Shown here in pieces: positions 1-10,734 of a stretch of DNA of 64,000 nt. This stretch comes from Hanstruepera marina (lineage in GTDB: Bacteria; Bacteroidota; Bacteroidia; Flavobacteriales; Flavobacteriaceae): the NCBI RefSeq assembly GCF_019880635.1, contig NZ_JAINVX010000002.1:310001-374000 (forward strand), written 5' to 3'. Position 1 is the first letter of the stretch. Every line of letters starts with the position of its first letter. The position numbers were made by a program, and so were the translations under genes. The notes below the pieces were generated by a model. The model ran no database searches. It worked only from the letters and a program-made list of their open reading frames with translations, and was not told where the DNA came from.

Positions 1-1
1 G

Positions 2-160
2 TACTTAATAGATTTGCCAGAGTACTACATTGTCTGGTATCATAATAAAGGGTTTCCTCAGGGAAAGTTGGGCGATTATCTTCAAACGGTTTACGAACTA
101 AAAGTTAATGGGTTAGAAGATTTAGTAAGAAATATTAAAAATAACTTTCCAAGACCTTAA
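2..160 (+). CDS. DUF3820 family protein, 3' end only
   Basis: The window opens inside a gene. The frame ending at TAA 158-160 reads about 52 residues without a stop and contains DLPEYYIVWYHNKGFPQGKL followed by LQTVYELKVNGLEDLVRNI. This matches my memory of the C-terminal half of DUF3820 proteins (small proteins of about 70 residues, sometimes called putative quorum-sensing-regulated virulence factors). The biochemical function is not established. The start codon lies outside the window, so length and regulation cannot be judged. pyrG follows 92 bp later on the same strand with its own promoter-like box, so co-transcription is possible but not required. Confidence 0.75.
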   Translation, partial: YLIDLPEYYIVWYHNKGFPQGKLGDYLQTVYELKVNGLEDLVRNIKNNFPRP

Positions 161-224
161 AAACTTTAATTAATTTGCCCTTTTTAATCTTAAAAACAAT
201 ACCTGATTACCTAATTTAATTTTG

Positions 225-232
225 TAAATTTG
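225..232 (+). promoter_or_regulatory. Bacteroidota -7 box before pyrG
   Basis: TAAATTTG matches the Bacteroidota -7 consensus TAnnTTTG and ends 20 bp before the pyrG start. I see no clean TTG -33 partner at the usual 17-21 bp upstream, only a weak CTG, so this is a partial match. Confidence 0.4.
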
Positions 233-243
233 CCTGCGTTTAA

Positions 244-1889
<1,646 letters not shown>

Positions 1890-1890
<1 letters not shown>

Positions 1891-1919
1891 TTTTGGATAG
1901 TTTTTTGACAATCCAAAAT
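1890..1919 (+). other. Stem-loop between pyrG and yidC
   Basis: A perfect 9-bp inverted repeat (ATTTTGGAT / ATCCAAAAT) with a 12-base loop begins at the last base of the pyrG stop codon. No U-run follows the right arm, so it is not a convincing intrinsic terminator. It could instead be an RNA 3'-end stabiliser or an attenuating structure. Confidence 0.4.
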
Positions 1920-1992
1920 GTAATAACAACTAAATAGTCAGAAGAAGAGTAAGTAGCATAAAGCATTTTCTCAATTTGGCCGTAATTTTAAT

Positions 1993-3891
1993 ATGGAAGA
2001 AAAGAAATTTGACCTAAATTCAATAATCGGATTTATCTTGATTTTTGGAATACTTGTGTACATGATGTACACCAATCAACCAACACCTGAAGAGTTAGCA
2101 GAGCAGGAAAAAGCTAAACAGGAACAAGTAGATGCTGAAAAGAAAACACAACAAGATAAGGCTGCTGCGGTAACATCAGCTGAAGATTTTTCGGCAGCTG
2201 CGGTTCAGGATTCTGCACAAATGGTAGCTTTAAACAATAAGTTGGGTGCTTTTGCTTATTCTGCGACATTACCATCTGCAACAGCAAAAGAAACATTAGT
2301 AGAAAATGACGTGTTGGCTATTAAGTTTAGTAATAAAGGCGGATATGTTTCAGAAATAAAATTGAAGCAATTTGTAGACTATGACTCTATTCCAATTTAT
2401 TTAATTAAAGATGGTAATGCCGACTTTAATATTAACTTCAGCACCACAGATAGCCGTAACTTAAACACTAGAGATTTGTATTTTCAGCCTAATATTTCCA
2501 AAAATGGGGAGAATACAGTTGTTTCTATGAAATTAAAGGTTTCTGAACAGGCCTTTTTAGAGTACCGTTACGAACTGAAACCTAATGAGTACATGATGGA
2601 CTTTACCATTCGTTCTCAAGGATTGGCTTCTGTTTTTAACTCATCACAACCAATAGGTTTGGATTGGGATTTAAAAGCCATTCGCCACGCGAAAAGTATT
2701 TCATATGAAAACAGGTATACAGAAGTTGTATTTGAATATGAAGATGGGAAAGATGATTATTTAGGTCAGCAAGAATTAACAGAAGACACCGCACAGGATG
2801 TAACTTATGTAGCTTACAAACAGCACTTTTTCACGTCTATTCTATTAGCTGATACACCATTTAAATCAGCAAGTTTAAAATCAGAAAATCTAGTTCAGGA
2901 TGAAGAAATAGATACGGTTTATACAAAGGCTTTTGCAACCAAGTTGCCTTTGGAATTACAAGGTGGTGAATTAAATAAAAGTATGAATTGGTACTATGGG
3001 CCAAGCGATTATAAAATTTTAAATAACTACGACCGAAATCTGGATGAGGTAGTTCCTTTGGGTTGGGGGATTTTTGGGTGGATAAACCGCTACGTGTTTA
3101 TTCCAATGTTTGGATTTTTAAGTGGATTCTTGCCATACGGAATAGCTATTATTGTTATGACAATTTTAGTGCGAATTGTTATGTCACCTGTTACATATAA
3201 GTCTTATGTGTCACAAGCTAAAATGAAGGTTATAAAACCAGAAATTGCAGAAATTAATGCCAAGTATAAAGACAATGCCATGAAAAAACAGCAAGAAACC
3301 ATGGCCTTGTATAGTAAAGCAGGTGTTAGCCCTATGGCTGGTTGTTTGCCGGCTTTAATGCAATTGCCAGTCTTTTATGCTTTGTTTCAGTTTTTCCCTT
3401 CGGCATTCGATTTAAGACAAAAAAGCTTCCTTTGGGCAGAAGATTTATCATCTTATGACACTATAGCGAAGTTGCCGTTTAATATTCCTTTTTATGGAGA
3501 CCATGTAAGCTTGTTCCCTATATTGGCATCTTTAGCGATTTTTTTCTATATGCGAATGACAACCGGTCAGCAAATGGCGTCGCAACCTACACAAGAAGGA
3601 ATGCCAGACATGGGTAAAATGATGAAGTATATGATATATTTCTCACCAATCATGATGTTGTTCTTCTTTAACAACTACGCTTCTGGTTTAAGTTTGTATT
3701 ACTTTGTTTCCAATTTAATTACCATAGGTATTATGTTGGTTATTAAAAAGTACATTATAGATGAAGATAAGATTCATGCTAAAATTCAAGAGAACAAGAA
3801 GAAGCCTAAAAAGCAAAATAAGTTTCAGCGAAAAATGGCAGAAATGATGGAGCAGGCCGAGCAGCAAAAAAAGAACCAAAACCGTAAATAA
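1993..3891 (+). CDS. yidC: Membrane protein insertase YidC
   Basis: It inserts and folds inner-membrane proteins alone or together with Sec. The 632 residues start with one membrane segment (IIGFILIFGILVYMMY, about 10-25), then a charged linker and a large periplasmic beta domain (about 70-350). The conserved multi-span insertase core follows from about 360, including a loop with MKVIKPEIAEINAKYK and the segment SPMAGCLPALMQLPVFYALF. A long basic tail rich in Lys, Gln and Arg ends the protein and probably contacts ribosomes. The large periplasmic domain is the Gram-negative form. It lies downstream of pyrG and is closed by a strong terminator at 3894-3923. Confidence 0.97.
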   Translation: MEEKKFDLNSIIGFILIFGILVYMMYTNQPTPEELAEQEKAKQEQVDAEKKTQQDKAAAVTSAEDFSAAAVQDSAQMVALNNKLGAFAYSATLPSATAKETLVENDVLAIKFSNKGGYVSEIKLKQFVDYDSIPIYLIKDGNADFNINFSTTDSRNLNTRDLYFQPNISKNGENTVVSMKLKVSEQAFLEYRYELKPNEYMMDFTIRSQGLASVFNSSQPIGLDWDLKAIRHAKSISYENRYTEVVFEYEDGKDDYLGQQELTEDTAQDVTYVAYKQHFFTSILLADTPFKSASLKSENLVQDEEIDTVYTKAFATKLPLELQGGELNKSMNWYYGPSDYKILNNYDRNLDEVVPLGWGIFGWINRYVFIPMFGFLSGFLPYGIAIIVMTILVRIVMSPVTYKSYVSQAKMKVIKPEIAEINAKYKDNAMKKQQETMALYSKAGVSPMAGCLPALMQLPVFYALFQFFPSAFDLRQKSFLWAEDLSSYDTIAKLPFNIPFYGDHVSLFPILASLAIFFYMRMTTGQQMASQPTQEGMPDMGKMMKYMIYFSPIMMLFFFNNYASGLSLYYFVSNLITIGIMLVIKKYIIDEDKIHAKIQENKKKPKKQNKFQRKMAEMMEQAEQQKKNQNRK

Positions 3892-3893
3892 GT

Positions 3894-3923
3894 AAAAAGG
3901 CTGTCAATTTTGGCAGCTTTTTT
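3894..3923 (+). terminator. Intrinsic terminator after yidC
   Basis: An A-run plus GGCTGTC, a short AT loop, then GGCAGC followed by at least six T. The stem pairs GCTGTC with GGCAGC (one G-U) and is extended by A-T pairs. It begins a few bases after the yidC stop. Confidence 0.8.
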
Positions 3924-3981
3924 GTTATAAAACATTTTCATAAAATTTACGTTTATTAAAATTGTAAAACTTAATTCAAAA

Positions 3982-4686
3982 ATGAAATCTATTGTTTCTA
4001 TTTTAATTGTATTAATAGCTGGATTAGCCTCTGCTCAAGAGTTTAATCAGTTTGACGCTAATGGCAAGCGACATGGTGATTGGAAGAAAAACTTTGAAGG
4101 CACGCGAGTTTTGCGTTATGAAGGAAAATTTAATCATGGTCAAGAGGTAGGCCAGTTTAAGTTTTACAAGAATATAAATGGTAAGGCTGTGCTAACGGCC
4201 ACCCGAGATTTTAATGGCGATGGTACAGCAAAGGTTACATTTTTTGCTTCTAACGGAAAGGTTGTGAGTGAGGGCTTAATGAAAGATAGGACATATATAG
4301 GTCCGTGGAAGTACTTTCATAACAATTCAGATCAGCTGATGACACTAGAGCATTATAATAGTTCTGGAGAATTAGATGGCGACCGCATAATTTATTATCC
4401 TAATGGACAAATGGCTGAAAAAACATTTTATAAAAGTGGTAAGTTAGATGGTAAAGCCTATTGGTATGCTGAAAATGGTGTGCTTATTAAGGAATATTTA
4501 TACAACAATGGCTTGTTGCATGGTAAGGCATCATTTTATGACAAAGCAGGTACCATAATGGTTGAGGGAGTGTATAGAAATGATAAGAAACACGGTATAT
4601 GGAAATACTACGAAAATGGTGAACTAAAGGAAGAAAAGGACTTTACGGTTTACAGTAAAAACCCTTACAAGAAAAAGAAAAACTAA
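3982..4686 (+). CDS. Secreted YwqK/MORN-repeat protein
   Basis: The 234 residues begin with a signal peptide (MKSIVSILIVLIAGLASAQ). The rest is built of repeated beta-hairpin units of the form G-x-x-x-Y-Y-x-N-G-x-x-x-x-E, for example DGDRIIYYPNGQMAEKTFY, DGKAYWYAENGVLIKEYLY and HGIWKYYENGELKEEKDF. These are MORN-like repeats of the YwqK 'antitoxin' family annotation. No toxin partner is visible, so that label should not be taken as function. A basic tail (KNPYKKKKN) ends the protein. It is flanked by terminators on both sides and is probably monocistronic. The location is inferred to be periplasm or cell surface. The role is unknown. Confidence 0.85.
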   Translation: MKSIVSILIVLIAGLASAQEFNQFDANGKRHGDWKKNFEGTRVLRYEGKFNHGQEVGQFKFYKNINGKAVLTATRDFNGDGTAKVTFFASNGKVVSEGLMKDRTYIGPWKYFHNNSDQLMTLEHYNSSGELDGDRIIYYPNGQMAEKTFYKSGKLDGKAYWYAENGVLIKEYLYNNGLLHGKASFYDKAGTIMVEGVYRNDKKHGIWKYYENGELKEEKDFTVYSKNPYKKKKN

Positions 4687-4710
4687 TATAACAGAGTTTA
4701 TATAAAATGA

Positions 4711-4738
4711 AAGCTCCTTAAGAAATTAAGGAGCTTTA
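4711..4738 (+). terminator. Intrinsic terminator after the YwqK-like gene
   Basis: A perfect 11-bp stem (AAGCTCCTTAA / TTAAGGAGCTT) around a GAAA loop, with a short T-run. It sits 25 bp after the stop codon. Confidence 0.8.
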
Positions 4739-5175
4739 CTATGTTAGGTATAATCTAATTTGAATTTATAAGCTATTAATCATCAAAATGGGGAAGTACC
4801 TAAACATAAGCATGGGCAATATATATAATTATTTAGGACTCACAAAATATTCTATAAATAAATAGTTTTATTACATGAGAAAAGACTATTCTTTATTTAG
4901 AATAGCCTTCCTCTTTTTCATAGCCATTTTTAACTAACTAACTAACTTAATTTGACAACCAACCAAATATAAAACGACTATGTTTTTTTGCTGTTAATAA
5001 TAAAGGTGGTAAAACAACCTTGTTAAATTTTATAACGTCATAGGCAGCATGAAACATCAACAGCAAATATGATTCGCGTACTCTTGTCGTTCAATTAGTA
5101 AAGGCTGCGCACCACCTAAACTTCAAATTTTTTTAATAACTTAAATTTTTTGGAACTTGACTTTACTTTTTTAAA
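4739..5175. other. Gene-free, AT-rich intergenic region
   Basis: No ORF with coding character was found on either strand. A small hairpin (CTATTCT / AGAATAG) lies at 4886-4905. One frame at about 4990-5035 reads AVNNKGGKTTLLNFITS and then a stop, which resembles a worn ParA-type Walker A but is too short to call. Nothing else is recognisable. Confidence 0.5.
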
Positions 5176-5218
5176 TTGGTCTTCTGATCGCTATTGCAAT
5201 AACAATTCAAAAGACCAA
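5176..5218 (-). terminator. Possible terminator of the fasciclin gene
   Basis: Inverted repeat TTGGTCTT / AAGACCAA with a 27-base AT-rich loop, 26-68 bp beyond the minus-strand stop codon. Read on the minus strand only a short T stretch follows. The long loop and weak U-run make this tentative. Confidence 0.4.
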
Positions 5219-5243
5219 CTCTATCATTAATCTATCTTAATTT

Positions 5244-6695
5244 TTAGTTAGGTAACATGACTTTGTTTAGTACATGTATTACTCCATTTCCTGCTTGTAC
5301 ATCTACGGCAACAACTCCAATATCAGTTGCACCTGAACCATCTGTAATATCAGCAATGTTATCTCCAGTTCCAGGAACATTCAATGTAAATACGCCACCT
5401 TGCAAAGAAGTTACGGGATTGGCACCTGTCATTAAGTCTCCTGAAGTAATATTAGCCTCGCTAGCTACATGATATAATAATACTGCTGTCAAGGTCGGTT
5501 CAGCTGGTACACCACCTAAATCTTCTATTAATGCATCAAAGGCGTCATTGGTTGGGGCAAAAACTGTATAGTTAGGATTAATGCCATCTGCATTACTTCC
5601 TGTTGTTCTACTTAATATTTCCGCAAAATCAGTTCCAGGAGTTAAGTCTGTTAAAGCTGCTTGTAAAGTGTCGAATAATGGATCTGCAACCGCAAAAGTT
5701 ACTACAGTTGGAATATCTATTACGGTATCAACTGCATGGATAATTCCATTTGTCCCAACTACATCCGCCTGAAAGACAGAAGAAATACCATTAAAAGTAA
5801 CACCATCTGTTGTGTCGTAATATATGCTTATGTTATTATCATTAGGACCCATAGCAGAGGTGAAAGTGTATCCTGATCCAGCATCTATTAAAAAGTCAGC
5901 ATTAATGGCTGCACCAATAACGTGATTTAGTAATAAAACTCTTAAGGCTGCAGTATCAACACTACCTAAAGGTGTACCATCTAAAAATGTTTCGAAGGCA
6001 TCATTGTTTGGAGCTAAAACTGTAAATGGTCCTGCACCACGTAATGTGCTCACTAAATTATTACCCATACCATCATCATCAGCAGCACCAAGAGCAGTTA
6101 CTAAACTTGAAAATGAATCATTCATAATAGCATGATCTACAATATCTGGTAAACCTATAACGGCATTTATAATATGGATTGTACCGTTGGATGCATTAAC
6201 GTCTGCAGTTGTTACGGTTGCAGTGTTGTTAAAGCGCACTCCATTTGTAGCATCAAAATACAGACTGATATTTAAGCCTGCGGCGCTAGTGGCACTACCT
6301 GATGCATATCCTGTTCCTTGTGCTTGTAAGTCTGCAGCTTTTACATCTGCCATAATTACATGGTTTAGTAATACTTGAGAAAGTACATCTGTTGGAACGT
6401 CTTCTAAAGAAGCAAAACCATTGGCATTCAAAAATGCAGTAAACGCTGCATTTGTTGGTGCTAACACTGTAAATGGGCCATCGCCTTCTAGTACGTCAAC
6501 TAAATTCCCGTCAGCACGCACTAGGGCTTGAACTAGTGTTGACAATTCTGGAGTTTCCAGAGCAATTTCTACAATAGATTTAGCCTGAGGTGCTGGACTA
6601 GGTGTAGTATTGTCATCATCGCTACTACACGAAAGAGTAACCAATAACACCAGGGCTAAAGCTGTTATTTTTTTTAAAGCTGTTAATGTTTTCAT
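5244..6695 (-). CDS. Lipoprotein with three fasciclin (FAS1) domains
   Basis: The 483 residues begin with a lipoprotein signal ending LVTLSCSSDDD. The Cys followed by Ser-Ser-Asp-Asp-Asp fits the Bacteroidota surface-export signal, so the protein is probably anchored on the outside of the outer membrane. Three FAS1 repeats follow (about 40-180, 185-330, 335-483). Each has the signature (G)PFTVLAPTNAAF or FTVFAPTNDAF, then a LLNHVI or LLYHVA block, and ends with GxIHxxNxV. FAS1 domains mediate adhesion or ligand binding. No enzymatic motif is seen. It is monocistronic, with its own promoter-like sequence upstream at 6731-6763. Confidence 0.92.
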   Translation of the reverse strand: MKTLTALKKITALALVLLVTLSCSSDDDNTTPSPAPQAKSIVEIALETPELSTLVQALVRADGNLVDVLEGDGPFTVLAPTNAAFTAFLNANGFASLEDVPTDVLSQVLLNHVIMADVKAADLQAQGTGYASGSATSAAGLNISLYFDATNGVRFNNTATVTTADVNASNGTIHIINAVIGLPDIVDHAIMNDSFSSLVTALGAADDDGMGNNLVSTLRGAGPFTVLAPNNDAFETFLDGTPLGSVDTAALRVLLLNHVIGAAINADFLIDAGSGYTFTSAMGPNDNNISIYYDTTDGVTFNGISSVFQADVVGTNGIIHAVDTVIDIPTVVTFAVADPLFDTLQAALTDLTPGTDFAEILSRTTGSNADGINPNYTVFAPTNDAFDALIEDLGGVPAEPTLTAVLLYHVASEANITSGDLMTGANPVTSLQGGVFTLNVPGTGDNIADITDGSGATDIGVVAVDVQAGNGVIHVLNKVMLPN

Positions 6696-6730
6696 TGTTT
6701 TTGATTTAAGATTATTAAATTTTTGTTTAG

Positions 6731-6763
6731 CAAATATATAAAAAGATTAAACAAACAACCAAA
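6731..6763 (-). promoter_or_regulatory. Promoter-like sequence for the fasciclin lipoprotein
   Basis: On the minus strand TATATTTG (plus 6731-6738) fits the -7 box TAnnTTTG. TTG or TTTG candidates occur about 17 bp (6756-6758) and 21 bp (6760-6763) further upstream. The box lies about 36 bp before the start codon. Confidence 0.5.
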
Positions 6764-6879
6764 TAATGTTTAAAAAAATTAACAAAACTTTAAACAAATA
6801 AAAATATTTTCACTCTCAATCATTTAATTATTCGATAGTTTAGAGGAAAAACAATGGTATATAAATAAGAGTATTTATG

Positions 6880-6887
6880 TATCTTTG
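6880..6887 (+). promoter_or_regulatory. -7 box almost abutting the mnmA start
   Basis: TATCTTTG fits TAnnTTTG and ends 9 bp before the ATG at 6897. The predicted transcript would start at or within a few bases of the start codon, leaving little or no room for a ribosome-binding site. No good -33 box was found. Confidence 0.45.
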
Positions 6888-6896
6888 CAGCCCATT

Positions 6897-8093
6897 ATGA
6901 AGGAACAAAAGCGTGTTATAATAGGTTTATCAGGTGGAGTAGATTCCAGCGTTGCTGCATACCTTTTAAAAGAGCAAGGGTATGAGGTTATTGGCTTGTT
7001 CATGAAAAATTGGCATGACGATTCTGTGACTATTTCAGATGAATGCCCTTGGTTGGATGATAGTAATGATGCTATGTTGGTAGCCGATAAATTGGGCATA
7101 CCCTTTCAAACGGTCGATCTAAGTGAGCAATATAAAGAGCGCATTGTAGATTATATGTTTAGGGAGTATGAAAATGGACGTACTCCAAATCCTGATGTGC
7201 TTTGTAATAGAGAAATTAAGTTTGACGTATTCATGAAAATTGCTCTTGATTTAGGAGCCGATTTTGTTGCTACAGGTCATTATTGTAGAAAAGGAAGTAT
7301 TGAAAAATATGGAAAGGTAGTCTATCAATTACTGTCTGGTGTCGATAACAATAAGGACCAATCGTATTTTTTATGTCAATTGTCTCAAGACCAATTGTCA
7401 AAATCACTATTTCCAATTGGAGAACTCACCAAACCAGAAGTGCGTGAAATAGCAACCAAATTAGATTTGGTTACAGCCGATAAAAAAGATTCACAAGGGC
7501 TATGCTTTATAGGTAAGGTAAGATTACCAGATTTTCTACAGCAACAACTCAAACCAAAAGACGGTGTGATTGTTGAGGTGCCACAATCCAATTCAAATTA
7601 TAAAAACCATATTAATAATTTCGATTCTAAATGGGAAGAACTAGAGTACAAATCTAGAAAACTAAAATATGACGTTTCCGACGGCAAAATAGTTGGGAAA
7701 CATCAAGGAGCCCATTTTTATACAAAAGGACAGCGCAAAGGCTTGGCAGTAGGCGGAACTCCAGAGCCATTATTTGTTATTGATACTGATGTTGAGAAAA
7801 ATGTAATTTATACAGGTCAAGGTAAGGCGCATCCAGGATTGTACAAGTCGGCATTGTTTATTAAAAATGAAGAACTACATTGGATTCGTGAAGATTTAGC
7901 ATTGCAAATTGGTGAAACAATGTCCGTTGATGCCAGAATCCGGTATAGGCAACCATTACAAAAAGCTACATTGCATAAAGTAGAGTCAGGTTTGTACATA
8001 GAATTTGAAGAACCACAATCAGCCATAACCGAAGGGCAGTTTGCGGCTTGGTATCTAAACGATGAACTTTTGGGTTCAGGAGTAATATCTTAA
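6897..8093 (+). CDS. mnmA: tRNA-specific 2-thiouridylase MnmA
   Basis: It thiolates U34 of tRNA-Lys, -Glu and -Gln using ATP and sulfur from a relay or IscS-type donor. The ATG at 6897 gives 398 residues starting [18 protein letters not shown]. An in-frame TTG at 6885 lies inside the promoter box and is unlikely to be used. The PP-loop SGGVDSS is at 12-18. The catalytic cysteines sit in DVLCNRE (Cys103) and GLCFIG (Cys203). The insert of about 25 residues before the [13 protein letters not shown] block makes it a little longer than E. coli MnmA, as I recall for Bacteroidota members. The next gene, a subtilase, follows 92 bp downstream. Confidence 0.96.
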   Translation: MKEQKRVIIGLSGGVDSSVAAYLLKEQGYEVIGLFMKNWHDDSVTISDECPWLDDSNDAMLVADKLGIPFQTVDLSEQYKERIVDYMFREYENGRTPNPDVLCNREIKFDVFMKIALDLGADFVATGHYCRKGSIEKYGKVVYQLLSGVDNNKDQSYFLCQLSQDQLSKSLFPIGELTKPEVREIATKLDLVTADKKDSQGLCFIGKVRLPDFLQQQLKPKDGVIVEVPQSNSNYKNHINNFDSKWEELEYKSRKLKYDVSDGKIVGKHQGAHFYTKGQRKGLAVGGTPEPLFVIDTDVEKNVIYTGQGKAHPGLYKSALFIKNEELHWIREDLALQIGETMSVDARIRYRQPLQKATLHKVESGLYIEFEEPQSAITEGQFAAWYLNDELLGSGVIS

Positions 8094-8116
8094 TGTTAAA
8101 TTGAATTACCGGATTA

Positions 8117-8149
8117 ATTTTCATGATATGGTATTATATCATTGAAAAT
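8117..8149. other. Inverted repeat between mnmA and the subtilase gene
   Basis: ATTTTCATGATAT and ATATCATTGAAAAT form a near-perfect inverted repeat (one extra T) around a 6-base loop. It has no T-run. It could be a weak terminator or an operator for the gene starting at 8186. Confidence 0.35.
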
Positions 8150-8185
8150 CCATAAATTTCAGATTAAGAATTTCTTAAAGCATTT

Positions 8186-9790
8186 ATGTTAAAAAAAATA
8201 TTGGCTATTTACTTTCTGTTGATTGGGACAATTGTTTTGGCTCAAGAAGATGCCTTGGTCTACTTCAATGCTAAAACTGATGTTGCTTCAGCACTAGCAA
8301 ACCCTTTAACTATTTTAACACAAGAAGCGATACATAGAAAAAACTTACGTGGAACCTTGATAGACTTTAGGGATGTTCCCGTAGATGAAACGTATATTTC
8401 TCAAATAAAAAATACTGAAGGAATAACGGTTTTGGCAAAATCCAAATGGTTTAATGCTGTTCATGTGCAAGGATCAGAAGTTCACATTAATAATTTATTA
8501 AATGAAAGTTTTGTGGGGCATATTGAGTTTTTTGATAGAAACCTAAATGAATCTAGGGTTGGTGATATTAACAAAAAGCCTAGTATAGAAAATAGAAGAC
8601 CAAATTTTGAATATGGTAATGCAACTACTCAAGTAGAGATGATTAATGTAGATGATTTACATGCTCTGGGATATACAGGTGAAGGTGTAATTATTGCTGC
8701 TTTAGATGCCGGATTTGGGAATGTAGATACTATGACGGGGTTTCAAAGATTAAGGGACTCGGGTAACATATTGGGTGTCTATGATTTTTACAATAGATCT
8801 GAAAATGTATATATTGACGAAGCTGGATATCATGGTACAATTTCATTAAGTACTATGGCTGGTTTTTTCGAAGGGGAATACACAGGAACTGCCCCAAATG
8901 CCAGTTTCTATCTTTTTAGAACAGATAATGCTTTTGGAATTGATCAACCTATAGAAGAAAGTCTTTGGATTGAAGCGGCAGAGCGAGCAGACAGTTTAGG
9001 AGCTGATATAATAAGTTCCTCTTTGGGTTTCAGAGGGTGGTTTGAAGAACGTTATAGTTATACGCCTGAAGATATGGATGGTAACACAACATATATAACC
9101 CGAGGCGCTAATATGGCTTTTGAAAAAGGTATGCTAATTGTGAATTCGGCCGGAAATGAAGGTGAAGATGGTGTTATTGCTCCAGCAGATGCAGAGCATG
9201 TTTTAACGGTTGGAGCTGTTTATGGTTCTGGAGAATATGCCTATTTTAGTTCACAGGGGAATTCATTTCAGCCTTCTCAAAAGCCAGATGTTGTAGCAAG
9301 GGGATGGAATGTTGCGGTAATTCATGAAAGTGATGAGGTTAGGGTAGCTCACGGAACATCCTTCAGTTCTCCAATTGTAGCAGGTGCTATTGCTTGTTTA
9401 TGGCAAGCCGTTCCAAGTTTGACTCATGCCGAAATAATGCAAGCTGTAAAACAATCAGCCTCACAATATAGCACACCTGATAATTTTTTGGGGTATGGAA
9501 TACCAAACTTTGGTCTAGCGTTAAATACTTTGTCGTCTGAAGACGAGGAAGTAAATGATTTTGCAGTTTTTCCCAATCCGGTATCCAATAACTTGCAGAT
9601 TATTTTTCCTGAAAACGTTGAAGTAGTAAATCTTGAACTGTATAACATGTTAGGTAAGCTTATAATGAAGAAGACCATTTTTAGAAATTACAATACAATA
9701 AATTTAAAAGAATTGGTTGCTGGTATGTACATTCTTAAAATCCAAACTTTCAATCATGGCTTTAAAACCTTTAAACTACTTAAAAAATAA
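8186..9790 (+). CDS. T9SS-secreted subtilisin-like serine protease (S8)
   Basis: The 534 residues begin with a signal peptide (to about residue 19, IVLAQ). An S8 catalytic domain follows, with Asp in ALDAGFG (about 174), His in YHGTIS (about 216), the oxyanion Asn in NSAGNEG, and Ser in GTSFSSPIVAGA (about 392), so the triad is complete. The C-terminal 75 or so residues (FAVFPNPVSNNLQI ... LVAGMYILKI ... FKLLKK) are a type A T9SS sorting domain, so the mature protease is expected on the cell surface or released. It overlaps the following gene by one base (TAATG), which suggests translational coupling with an enzyme of unrelated function. Confidence 0.93.
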   Translation: MLKKILAIYFLLIGTIVLAQEDALVYFNAKTDVASALANPLTILTQEAIHRKNLRGTLIDFRDVPVDETYISQIKNTEGITVLAKSKWFNAVHVQGSEVHINNLLNESFVGHIEFFDRNLNESRVGDINKKPSIENRRPNFEYGNATTQVEMINVDDLHALGYTGEGVIIAALDAGFGNVDTMTGFQRLRDSGNILGVYDFYNRSENVYIDEAGYHGTISLSTMAGFFEGEYTGTAPNASFYLFRTDNAFGIDQPIEESLWIEAAERADSLGADIISSSLGFRGWFEERYSYTPEDMDGNTTYITRGANMAFEKGMLIVNSAGNEGEDGVIAPADAEHVLTVGAVYGSGEYAYFSSQGNSFQPSQKPDVVARGWNVAVIHESDEVRVAHGTSFSSPIVAGAIACLWQAVPSLTHAEIMQAVKQSASQYSTPDNFLGYGIPNFGLALNTLSSEDEEVNDFAVFPNPVSNNLQIIFPENVEVVNLELYNMLGKLIMKKTIFRNYNTINLKELVAGMYILKIQTFNHGFKTFKLLKK

Positions 9791-10731
9791 TGAATAACAG
9801 AATTACCAAACTTTTCAATATACAATATCCCATAATTCAAGCTGGCATGATTTGGAATAGTGGCTGGCGATTAGCTTCGACTTCTAGTAATGCTGGTGCT
9901 TTGGGTTTAATAGGAGCAGGAAGCATGTATCCAGATGTTTTACGTGAACATATTCAAAAGTGTAAACAAGCAACCGATAAACCATTTGGTGTAAACGTCC
10001 CAATGTTGTACCCTAATATCAAGGAGATTATGGATATTATTGTTGAAGAGGGTGTCAAGATAGTCTTTACTTCGGCTGGAAACCCAAAAACTTGGACGAG
10101 TTGGTTGCAGGAAAAAGGGATTACGGTAGTGCATGTGGTTAGTAGTGTTAAGTTTGCTTTAAAGGCACAAGAAGCTGGTGTAAATGCTGTGGTTGCTGAA
10201 GGTTTTGAAGCAGGAGGGCATAACGGTCGCGATGAAACAACAACGCTTACACTAATTCCTATGGTAAAAGAGCAATTGCAGATTCCGCTTATTGCAGCAG
10301 GAGGTATTGCAACGGGTCAGGCTATGTTAGCTGCTATGGTTTTGGGTGCAGATGCTGTACAGGTTGGTAGCCGGTTTGTGGCTAGTGAGGAAAGTTCGGC
10401 GCATCAAGCTTTTAAACAGGTCGTAGTTGATGCCAAAGAAGGAGATACGCAATTAACCTTAAAAGAATTGGCGCCAGTCCGATTAATCAAGAATAAGTTT
10501 TTTAACGATGTCCAAGAGTTATATAAAACGGCTCCAACTTCAGAACAGCTAAAAGAACTATTAGGCAGAGCTCGAGCAAAAAGAGGTATGTTTGAAGGTG
10601 ATTTGGATGATGGGGAATTAGAGATAGGACAAATTGCTGGATTGATTCACGATATTAAACCTGTAGCTCAAATTGTCGAAGATATGATGCAGGAATTTGA
10701 AGCTGCAAAAAAACGAGTTTCCAATCTATAA
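9790..10731 (+). CDS. NAD(P)H-dependent flavin oxidoreductase / nitronate monooxygenase family
   Basis: This 313-residue FMN-dependent TIM-barrel protein is of the 2-nitropropane dioxygenase/FabK-like family. It shows FNIQYPIIQAGM at the N-terminus, PFGVNVPML, VAEGFEAGGHNGRD (the conserved His region), IPLIAAGGIATG and GADAVQVGSRF, which are FMN-phosphate and barrel motifs. Family members oxidise nitronates or reduce enoyl-ACP, and the sequence does not decide between them. Its start overlaps the subtilase stop by one base. Only 3 bp separate its stop from the convergent gene at 10735, with no terminator between. Confidence 0.9.
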   Translation: MNNRITKLFNIQYPIIQAGMIWNSGWRLASTSSNAGALGLIGAGSMYPDVLREHIQKCKQATDKPFGVNVPMLYPNIKEIMDIIVEEGVKIVFTSAGNPKTWTSWLQEKGITVVHVVSSVKFALKAQEAGVNAVVAEGFEAGGHNGRDETTTLTLIPMVKEQLQIPLIAAGGIATGQAMLAAMVLGADAVQVGSRFVASEESSAHQAFKQVVVDAKEGDTQLTLKELAPVRLIKNKFFNDVQELYKTAPTSEQLKELLGRARAKRGMFEGDLDDGELEIGQIAGLIHDIKPVAQIVEDMMQEFEAAKKRVSNL

Positions 10732-10734
10732 TTA

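Noticed and set aside
3982-4686. Toxin-antitoxin module (YwqK label)
   Set aside because: The protein is secreted and made of MORN-like units, no toxin gene is adjacent, and terminators isolate it.
4990-5035. Frame reading AVNNKGGKTTLLNFITS, like a worn ParA Walker A
   Set aside because: Only about 17 residues before a stop, with the canonical VG missing and no further ParA homology. It is too short to call a pseudogene.
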